Of a stretch of DNA of 43,516 bases, positions 24,182 to 30,232 are shown in pieces (positions within the stretch are counted from its first letter, which is position 1; every line of letters begins with the position of its first letter). This DNA comes from Nitrospira sp. (GTDB lineage: Bacteria > Nitrospirota > Nitrospiria > Nitrospirales > Nitrospiraceae). Where the stretch lies: NCBI GenBank assembly GCA_005116965.1, contig SWDG01000006.1, forward strand, positions 509,155 to 552,670, given 5' to 3'. The translations under genes were made by a program, and so were the position numbers. Below the pieces are notes generated by a model that saw only the letters and a program-made list of their open reading frames with translations, was not told where the DNA came from and searched no databases.

Positions 24182-24210
24182 AAGATATCTCATATTGAGA
24201 TATCTGTCAA
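24182..24210 (-). promoter_or_regulatory. higBA promoter with built-in palindromic operator
   Basis: Minus strand: TTGACA (24210-24205) and TATCTT (24187-24182) are separated by exactly 17 bases, a near-consensus sigma-70 promoter. A perfect 10-bp inverted repeat, arms AGATATCTCA (24183-24192) and TGAGATATCT (24196-24205) with 3 bases between, spans the spacer and overlaps both boxes. HigA binding there would block RNA polymerase. The predicted transcription start falls at the GTG start of higB. Confidence 0.78.
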
Positions 24211-24519
24211 GGGTGAGTGTGAGGCAGATCGAAGGGGGCTGGTTCTGTATCGTTTGGTCCCGGGTAGGCTATCTCATGACGTGGAACGCCAGGCACGTTC
24301 TCAAAGCGAGTGTCCGCATGGCCGCGCCGTTTCCTGTCGTCAGGCCTGCGGAGTTTCTCACGGCCTTTCGCTGAGCACCGTTGAAGGGGGAGCCGTAGGC
24401 CTGATGGAAAAGGCTTGCCGGATGTATAAGTGCCAGACGCGACCCCGCATAGCTCATTCTGATACCAAGCTCTTCTGGTGTACTTCCTGCTCGCGAAGCG
24501 GTGGTGAGGACTGTTTGGC
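24211..24519. other. Intergenic region between the two toxin-antitoxin loci
   Basis: No gene with a ribosome site or a recognisable product was found. Open frames exist on both strands but look random. The region may be a remnant of an element; I see no inverted repeats at its ends. Confidence 0.5.
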
Positions 24520-24549
24520 TTGACCATGGATGTAAGACGGTTCTATTAT
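24520..24549 (+). promoter_or_regulatory. Candidate promoter of vapBC
   Basis: TTGACC (24520-24525) and TATTAT (24544-24549) are separated by 18 bases, 27 bases before the vapB start at 24577. A strong ribosome site (AGGGAGG) precedes the ATG. Confidence 0.55.
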
Positions 24550-24576
24550 CGATGAGGTAACAGTAGGGAGGTCACC

Positions 24577-24786
24577 ATGGCTACCACCACGATTTCGTCC
24601 AAGTTTCAGGTCGTCATACCAAAGGAAGTCCGAGACAAACTACATTTGACACCGAGACAACGCTTGGTGGTTATTGAAAAGGGAGGCGTCATTACGCTTG
24701 TTCCAGAAGTGCCACTCAAATCGTTGAAAGGCGTACTCAAGGGAATGACGACGGGGGACGTGAGAGAGAAGCAGGACCGCGAATGA
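24577..24786 (+). CDS. vapB: AbrB/MazE-type antitoxin (VapB)
   Basis: A 69-residue swapped-hairpin AbrB-family DNA-binding protein. TTTISSKFQVVIPKEVRDKL is the classical AbrB/SpoVT N-terminal motif, followed by RLVVIEKGGVITLVP. The C-terminal tail (SLKGVLKGMTTGDVREKQDRE) is the expected toxin-binding extension. Start ATG 24577 follows AGGGAGG at good spacing. Its stop overlaps the vapC start by four bases (ATGA), so the pair is co-translated. Confidence 0.9.
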   Translation: MATTTISSKFQVVIPKEVRDKLHLTPRQRLVVIEKGGVITLVPEVPLKSLKGVLKGMTTGDVREKQDRE

Positions 24787-25154
24787 AAATCCTGTTGGAT
24801 TCCAGTGGGTGGATCGAATTCTTCACCGATGGCCCCAGGGCCAACCGGTATGCCGCCTATCTGACTCCACGGCACCATCTCATCACACCGACGATCGTGC
24901 TGTACGAAGTCTACAAGAAAATCAAACGAGAGCGAGGTGAGGAAACGGCTGTGCAGTTTGCCGGACGTCTCCATACGACCCACGTGATTCCATTGACGGA
25001 GTCGATTGCCTTGCTCGCTGCCGATCTGAGTCTCCAGCACGGACTCGCTATGGCTGATGCGATTGTGTATGCCACAGGACGAGATCAGGAGGCAGAGGTG
25101 GTCACAGGTGACGCAGACCTCGAGGGCTTGCCCGGTGTGGTGTATGTCAAATAG
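24783..25154 (+). CDS. vapC: PIN-domain toxin (VapC)
   Basis: A 123-residue PIN-domain ribonuclease. The acidic metal-binding residues are visible: Asp6 in LLDSSGW, Glu in VLYEVYKK, Asp in GLAMADAIVYATG, and Asp in VVTGDADLEGLPGVVYV. VapC toxins cut initiator tRNA or rRNA. The preceding antitoxin gene overlaps it by four bases. Length is normal. The gene ends just before the IS30 remnant on the opposite strand. Confidence 0.9.
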   Translation: MKILLDSSGWIEFFTDGPRANRYAAYLTPRHHLITPTIVLYEVYKKIKRERGEETAVQFAGRLHTTHVIPLTESIALLAADLSLQHGLAMADAIVYATGRDQEAEVVTGDADLEGLPGVVYVK

Positions 25155-25184
25155 GGGATCAGTGGGCGGTTTCAAGTTCCAAGT

Positions 25185-25589
25185 TTCCAGGGGCGTGGCA
25201 AAGTCGAAACATTTTCTGGGGCGCGTATTCAGCCGATGGGCAATGGCATTTAGCTCACGCTGCGTGTAGCCCGACAGATCTGTGCCCTTGAGCAGGTACT
25301 GACGCAGCAACCCATTGGTATTCTCGTTGATGCCGCGTTGCCACGGCGCATGCGGATCGGCAAAGAAGATCTGAAGCGAGAGTCGCTGGACTAACTGCTC
25401 GTGCTCGGCCATTTCTTTCCCCCGATCATAGGTCAGCGTCTTGCGCAACAGTGCAGGCACATGCCGGATTTTTTTCGTGAACCCCTTACGAACACTTCGC
25501 GCATCCGTCCCGTCCATTTTGGCCAGCAGAACCAGACGCATCGTCCGCTCCACCAAGGTCCCGAAGGCCGAGCCATTGCGCGCCCCCTT
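25185..25589 (-). pseudogene. IS30-family transposase remnant (integrase core, C-terminal part)
   Basis: On the minus strand an open stretch reads KGARNGSAFGTLVERTMRL, then LTYDRGKEMAEHEQL, FFADPHAPWQRGINENTNGL and LNAIAHRLNTRPRKCFDFATP. This is the DDE integrase core of IS30 transposases, including the catalytic Asp of YDRG and the later Glu of the NEN motif. The N-terminal half with the HTH and first catalytic Asp is missing, and after ATPLE the sequence runs into unrelated DNA. No inverted repeats were found, so this is a non-mobile relic. Confidence 0.88.
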
Positions 25590-25613
25590 GAGAGTGTTGC
25601 ACTTGGAGTTTGC

Positions 25614-25727
25614 TCAAGCTTCAAAACAATCCTGCTGCTGCAAGAGATACAGCAAGCCTGGATAGTCTTTTACTTGATACTTGAGAAGTTCCGTATGGAG
25701 TATTGAACGGGTCTCAGCTTTGTTCAT
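25614..25727 (-). pseudogene. Truncated N-terminus of a conserved hypothetical gene next to the IS30 relic
   Basis: The 37 codons from ATG 25727, MNKAETRSILHTELLKYQ... to LLYLLQQQDCFEA, resemble the beginning of a small soluble hypothetical family with the N-terminal pattern M-N-K-x-E, then L-x-Y/R and a Cys/Glu near position 34, followed in intact members by a longer beta-rich part. Here a stop codon follows right after, at the junction with the IS30 remnant. The family resemblance is from memory and needs a search. Probably a gene broken by the insertion or a later deletion. Confidence 0.4.
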
Positions 25728-25823
25728 GTTGTCTAGGGTATCCGGTGGGATGCTCCTCGTCAAAATGAATGGCGGTTCGGATTGGAATACGGACCTAAAG
25801 TTGAGTACCCAAACGAGGAACAC

Positions 25824-26897
25824 TCACTTCTTATACGTAACCCTCGATAAGGGGTCAACAGGATGAGGCGCGTGTCGAATCGGTTGACGGACGGGGTTCA
25901 CGGGAGACACGGGCAGCTTTTCGAGAGCCACCTCGGTCGGCCCATTTCCAGAAGGAGCGGTTCCGATTTCGGCCAATACACCGCGATGGTCTGAGGGCCA
26001 GAGGGCATCGCCGTTCGGGAGCCGACCGGGCTGGTCAAATACCAGACGGCTTGAACGCACGACCGAGCTTCCAGTGGTACTTCCATCAAACAGGAAAATA
26101 AAATCGACACGGCGATCGGCAGTGGGCCATTCGACTTGGATATTTTGCCAAACAGTTCCTCCGGGTACTCCTGGATTCGCGATCCGGAAGGCGTCGATGA
26201 ATCCCGGCTCTTTCTGCCATTCGGTGAGGACTGGAGATTGCTCTCCGGTATTCAAGTCGCCCATCAACATGGCTCGCCCCGTTCCTCGATGTTCACGGAA
26301 CAGTTCGCCAACTCGTTGGAGTTGGCATTCGTCGCCTTTCGACGTGTGAGCGGAAAAGATCTGGGTCGGCCCATCGGGAGCCTTAATCTCGGCTCGCAGG
26401 AGAATGCGGGGGTCCAGGCGACGTTGGCACTGAGGTAGGTCGTAGATCTCTGAGGCGACGATGGGATAGCGGCTCAAGATGGCCGGTCCTTCTTTGAAGC
26501 CGATGGCTGAGGTGATCAGCCGATCCACGAAACCGATGCCGAAGATATGTTCGGTCGCAGGAGCGAACACCATCTGGTACCCAAGCGCATCGGCGATTCG
26601 CTGCGGTACGTTGCCATGCTTTCGGCTGTCTGACGCTTCTTGAAGTGCGATGATGTCAGGTTGCAACCGCTTCAGTTCTTGAATGGACATGTCGAGCCGC
26701 TCTTCGAGATGGGTGCCGCTCTCGAAGAATCCTGACCATGCGCCATCGTGCAGCAGGTTATAGGTCAAGACCCGCAGTGGAGGCGAATCTCCTCGGCCTT
26801 CTTCAGCGTGCGTGACGGGACTGCAGAGCAGTAAAATGGCGGCCAGCCACGGGAGCGTATACGAGAAGCGGGTGACCATGGGTGATGTACGTAACAT
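25824..26897 (-). CDS. Exported endonuclease/exonuclease/phosphatase-family protein
   Basis: A 357-residue protein with a signal peptide (RFSYTLPWLAAILLLCSPVTHA) and an EEP domain. The motifs are visible: RVLTYNLLHDGAW (Asn), ALQEASDSRK (metal-binding Glu), HTSKGDECQLQRV, then MLMGDLNTGEQSP (Asp/Asn), DRRVDFIFLF and SDHRGVLAEI (catalytic Asp-His). It probably hydrolyses a phosphodiester outside the cytoplasm (nucleic acid or phospholipid/inositol), but the substrate is not predictable. The tail after the domain (about 40 residues, Pro-rich) is of unknown use. It sits in the accessory island. Confidence 0.88.
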   Translation of the reverse strand: MLRTSPMVTRFSYTLPWLAAILLLCSPVTHAEEGRGDSPPLRVLTYNLLHDGAWSGFFESGTHLEERLDMSIQELKRLQPDIIALQEASDSRKHGNVPQRIADALGYQMVFAPATEHIFGIGFVDRLITSAIGFKEGPAILSRYPIVASEIYDLPQCQRRLDPRILLRAEIKAPDGPTQIFSAHTSKGDECQLQRVGELFREHRGTGRAMLMGDLNTGEQSPVLTEWQKEPGFIDAFRIANPGVPGGTVWQNIQVEWPTADRRVDFIFLFDGSTTGSSVVRSSRLVFDQPGRLPNGDALWPSDHRGVLAEIGTAPSGNGPTEVALEKLPVSPVNPVRQPIRHAPHPVDPLSRVTYKK

Positions 26898-27093
26898 ACG
26901 CCTGTTTCCTCAATCTTTCCACAGTGAACAGCAGAGTTGGGGTCGGATCTTGAATCGTGCATAAGCAAAAGAATATGAGTTCAGCACCGATCTCAAAATC
27001 GTTAATAGGGTGGAGACGCGTTCGCATGTAATCTGGGCCAGAAAACGGGGACATTCTACATTTCTGATTGCCTTGTCAGCGCGTGAGGGCTAG

Positions 27094-27858
27094 CTATTTA
27101 CTGAGGCTTCCCAGAAATGTGACGACGTGGCCCCGTAGGGCGGCCACGAAGCGTTGGAAATTCAGGTCTTCAGCTGGCTGCGTGATTTTTGTTTTTGTGG
27201 AGTTCGTGGCCATCATGAAACAGGCTGAGGTATAAAGGCGCTCTAACACCAGGCGGCGACACAGAAGTTCGTAGCGCTTGCTGTAGGAGACGCCTTTGTA
27301 CCGCCGGAGGGCTGCTGTATCCTGGAAATGTGCTTCGCCACGGAACTCAGGGTCTACTTGGAAGTATGGTTCCTTGTTGGCAACAGGGATTTTGACATTG
27401 TCACGATCTTCTAAGAGGAACAGATAGCCAAGAAAAGGAGGAGGCGCTTGACCGAAGCGGCCTTCTCGGAAGGCTGTCCAAATATCTTTGGCGCTGCCCA
27501 CCGCTTCTTCCGAACGATTGTTCACATTGTTGCCGATCGACTTGCCGGCTTGGGACTTAAACTCCATGGCCAAGACCAGAGTGCCGTTGGAGACGACGAT
27601 GAGATCCCATTTTTTCGTGGCTCTGAAGTACCCCGGTAGCTCAAGCGCGGTTCTTGTGCGGATATCGACCTTCTCCAATCCGGCTTCGCACAGAATGTCC
27701 GAAACCAAGACTTCCAGGGCACCCATCTGGGTCCCTCCAGTCACCTCACCTCTGGTTCCGGCATCGATTTTCCCTGACTGAACCTGCTTCTCTTTATTTT
27801 TCCTGCGGGCGTTCCAGTAGCTTTGGACGGCGGTTTGCAATCTCTTATCAATGTTCAA
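27094..27858 (-). CDS. PaeR7I/XhoI-type restriction endonuclease (predicted site CTCGAG)
   Basis: A type IIP restriction enzyme of 254 residues; PaeR7I and XhoI are about 246. The catalytic PD-(D/E)XK core is TKKWDLIVVSNGTLVLAMEF followed by KSQAG, giving Asp85, Glu99 and Lys101. SIGNNVNNRSEEAVG follows as in PaeR7I. I chose the TTG at 27858, preceded by GGAGG at ideal spacing, instead of the longer frame (27930). This gives family length and an 11-base overlap with the methyltransferase stop, coupling restriction to methylase translation. Specificity CTCGAG is inferred from family and would need confirmation. Confidence 0.9.
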   Translation of the reverse strand: MNIDKRLQTAVQSYWNARRKNKEKQVQSGKIDAGTRGEVTGGTQMGALEVLVSDILCEAGLEKVDIRTRTALELPGYFRATKKWDLIVVSNGTLVLAMEFKSQAGKSIGNNVNNRSEEAVGSAKDIWTAFREGRFGQAPPPFLGYLFLLEDRDNVKIPVANKEPYFQVDPEFRGEAHFQDTAALRRYKGVSYSKRYELLCRRLVLERLYTSACFMMATNSTKTKITQPAEDLNFQRFVAALRGHVVTFLGSLSK

Positions 27859-29557
27859 GCGCGACCTCCAGCGTGTGAGCGGTGATTCCATAGAGATCCA
27901 ACGCTGCTTGGGTTGCGCGGGTCCTGTCACGAAGACGGAAGGCGTCTCTCAATTCATGGGACTGGATCTTCGACAAGGACTTTGGCGCAGGGACGCGGAT
28001 ACGGCGCAGGTACTGCGCTTGGAAGCGTAGGTAGCCGCCTCGCATGCGGACTCCATAGGATTCGACAAAAAACTGTCCCACCTTCGACAGTAGGATGCCA
28101 CCGAGTACCTCCAGGTCCCATTCATCCGACTGAATGAAATACAGATTATGGTGAGGATATGTTTCGCCTCGATCTAAGACCGGCTCGAGGGTGTTCTTGA
28201 TATCTGGAACATACAGTTTGTGTGTATGGGTGAGCGTGTGGGTGACGCGGTCAATCGTCTTGTACCATTTGTCGGCGCTTTTCTCCGCAGTGTGGCGTTT
28301 CTTCAGGGCTTCGGCATGTCGTTCGTAGTAGGCCTGCAACTTAGGATAGGGCTTCAGATTGACCAGCCCATCGTGGTTCCATGGATTCACGAGATAGTGT
28401 CCGGACCACCGCACCGTTCCGTCCGTCAGATCTTTCGCAAGGGCAAGCTTCAGCAGGCGGGAAGGCTCTACCAGGTCTGCATCTGTTGTGATGTAGACTC
28501 GATCGTTCCCCGTAGCCACGCCGATCCCAACCTTGGCATTCATTTCAAGGGGAGGAAACTGATCTTCTAGCCGTCGAAGGAGTGCCAGTTGTTCCGGCGA
28601 ATGGCAGGGCCAGGGATCTGATCCTTTGAACCATGTATGTACGACGGCTCGATGGATGCTCTGGGGCAAGATGGTTTGGCTGGTTGTCTGGAGCGTTGTT
28701 GCCAATTGTCCTGGTTGAATGTTTTCAGCATCCTGATCAGCGCTTGCCACAATGGTGGATTGCTGTTTTGCGTGCCGAATCACCGTGATAGCGGGATAGG
28801 CGTCTACTTCATCATCAAAGGCATTGGCGTGGTGCATACTGAGGAGCATCTCGACGCTGTACGCCGAACTAATCAGTTGGCGCAGTTCAGCCCCATATTG
28901 GTTACGCATCCATCGATCTGCGCAGATGAAGGCGCAAACACCGCCCGTTTGCAACTGCCGGAGTGCGGCTTCGAAGAACGCCACATAGAGGTCGGCACGA
29001 CCTCGCATCGTTGGATACGCACTCCGGTAGACCGAGGCGATCTCTTCCGGAATATCCTCAAGGCGCACATACGGAGGATTTCCAATAATAAAATTGGCCT
29101 GTCTGTGGTTGGCGTCGAGAAGGTAGTCTCTGTTTCGCACCCATGTATCGGCCAATCGCCTTGCCAGAGCGTTGGGTGCGCCGTGGTGAATCAGAATCTC
29201 TTGGGCAGTCGCGCGCGCGCGCGCCGCGCTATCCTCATCTAGCTCATAGGCCAGCAGGGAATTGTGGCATTCTGACAGCGATCGACCAAGGTTTCCACAC
29301 GACTGTACGAGGCGCTCAATCATGGGACCGAGAAACGCGCCATCGCCAGCTGCTGGTTCGATGGCCAGGCTGTCCACTAAGTTGGTATTCGAGCAATAGC
29401 CGCTCAAGTCCAGAAGTAGTTCAACGACCCAACGCTTTGTGTAGACGACCCCTTTTGGTTCAGCTGCTGATACAGGAGGTGGACGTCGGAGAGGCGCGAT
29501 CAACGGAAGCTGTATCCCTCGTGTTAAGACTGATGGACTAAAATGGTTGTCTGACAC
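27848..29557 (-). CDS. N6-adenine DNA methyltransferase of the PaeR7I/XhoI system
   Basis: A 569-residue amino-methyltransferase that protects the host site. It has the SAM-binding motif AIEPAAGDGAFLGP (residues 66-79) and the catalytic NPPY (FIIGNPPYVRLEDI, residues 157-168), which defines the gamma-type adenine class. A target-recognition part follows, with aromatic-rich sequence toward the C-terminus (GGILLSKVGQFFVESYGVRMRG). A (GC)n tract at 29210-29224 encodes residues near 112-116. The order methylase first and endonuclease second, overlapping, lets modification precede cutting. No controller (C) gene was seen. Confidence 0.93.
   Translation of the reverse strand: MSDNHFSPSVLTRGIQLPLIAPLRRPPPVSAAEPKGVVYTKRWVVELLLDLSGYCSNTNLVDSLAIEPAAGDGAFLGPMIERLVQSCGNLGRSLSECHNSLLAYELDEDSAARARATAQEILIHHGAPNALARRLADTWVRNRDYLLDANHRQANFIIGNPPYVRLEDIPEEIASVYRSAYPTMRGRADLYVAFFEAALRQLQTGGVCAFICADRWMRNQYGAELRQLISSAYSVEMLLSMHHANAFDDEVDAYPAITVIRHAKQQSTIVASADQDAENIQPGQLATTLQTTSQTILPQSIHRAVVHTWFKGSDPWPCHSPEQLALLRRLEDQFPPLEMNAKVGIGVATGNDRVYITTDADLVEPSRLLKLALAKDLTDGTVRWSGHYLVNPWNHDGLVNLKPYPKLQAYYERHAEALKKRHTAEKSADKWYKTIDRVTHTLTHTHKLYVPDIKNTLEPVLDRGETYPHHNLYFIQSDEWDLEVLGGILLSKVGQFFVESYGVRMRGGYLRFQAQYLRRIRVPAPKSLSKIQSHELRDAFRLRDRTRATQAALDLYGITAHTLEVALEH
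29210..29224. repeat. Alternating CG tract inside the methyltransferase gene
   Basis: 15 bases of strict C/G alternation (about seven CG units) code for the ARARA stretch near residue 114 of the methyltransferase. Dinucleotide slippage here would shift the frame. Confidence 0.7.
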
Positions 29558-29786
29558 GAGGTCCTCGATCTCTCCGAGGAGATCTGGTGGAAAAAGAGTG
29601 GCTGATAGTAGCGTGTCTGTGCTTTTCCTTCAAGGTTCGGTCAGGAGATGTACTACGACCAGTGCTACAAAGATCTGACAGATGGTGGGCTAGCTACAGG
29701 CTGGGACATGCCGTCCTTGCGCCGTCTTTTCAGCGGGTGCTAAGATCCTAGCATCAGAATTGTTTCGTACATGTTTCAGAAACATC

Positions 29787-30053
29787 ATGCCAAACATTAC
29801 GTTGCTTGTGTCGCCCAGTTGTGGAGCCTGTCCATCGGCCAAAAGTCTGTGGAAACAGTTACGCGTGAAGTACAGCTTCTCCTATCGTGAAGTGGATATC
29901 ACCACGAAAGACGGCCAGGAGCTGGCCGACCGTCATTCTGTTCGTGCCGTGCCGGCGACGATCATCGATGGGCGCCTGACGTTCGTCGGTGTTCCGAGTC
30001 GAGAAAGCGCGGAGAAGGCCATTCAATTGAAGATCAAACAACGAGAAGGGTAG
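29787..30053 (+). CDS. Thioredoxin/glutaredoxin-fold small protein
   Basis: An 88-residue protein with the redox motif SPSCGACPSAKSLWKQL (CGAC active site, residues 11-14) right after the first strand (NITLLVS). EVDITTKDGQELADRHSVRAVPATIIDG follows, in which the cis-proline (VPAT) faces the active site, and a final helix ends it. I chose ATG 29787, which fits the fold; the frame continues upstream to a TTG. It probably reduces disulfides or transfers electrons to an unknown partner. The zinc-ribbon gene starts 7 bases after its stop, so the two are likely co-transcribed. Confidence 0.85.
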   Translation: MPNITLLVSPSCGACPSAKSLWKQLRVKYSFSYREVDITTKDGQELADRHSVRAVPATIIDGRLTFVGVPSRESAEKAIQLKIKQREG

Positions 30054-30060
30054 GGGAGCC

Positions 30061-30216
30061 ATGGACGAATACGACAACGAGCTCCCGGATCTTCCACTCA
30101 TTGCCAAGGGGCCTCCGCCAGATTGCCCGATCTGCGCCGATCCCATGTCCTTCATCGACGGCGACTGGGCCTGCGTTGACTGCAATGGCGAGCTCTTGGG
30201 GCCGGAGACCGGGTAG
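30061..30216 (+). CDS. 51-residue zinc-ribbon-like protein
   Basis: A tiny gene with an excellent ribosome site (AGGGGAG, then ATG). The product begins MDEYDNELPDLPLIAKGPPP and contains CPICADP and CVDC, a two-knuckle zinc ribbon with about 15 residues between knuckles (SFIDGDW). No named family is recognised. It lies 7 bases after the thioredoxin-fold gene and 16 bases before the AddB-like gene, so it is probably part of the same transcript. Confidence 0.72.
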   Translation: MDEYDNELPDLPLIAKGPPPDCPICADPMSFIDGDWACVDCNGELLGPETG

Positions 30217-30232
30217 CGTACAATGACTCGCC

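Noticed and set aside
24207-24527. 106-codon minus-strand frame between higBA and vapBC
   Set aside because: No signal, domain or ribosome site; it overlaps the promoter region of vapBC.
24606-25556. Reading the whole 316-codon minus-strand frame as one transposase gene
   Set aside because: Only the first 120 residues resemble IS30; the rest is antisense to vapB and vapC, which are clearly real.
29558-29786. Controller (C) gene or C-box upstream of the methyltransferase
   Set aside because: No small HTH gene was found, and the short CCTCG/CGAGG repeat near 29570 is too weak to name a C-box.
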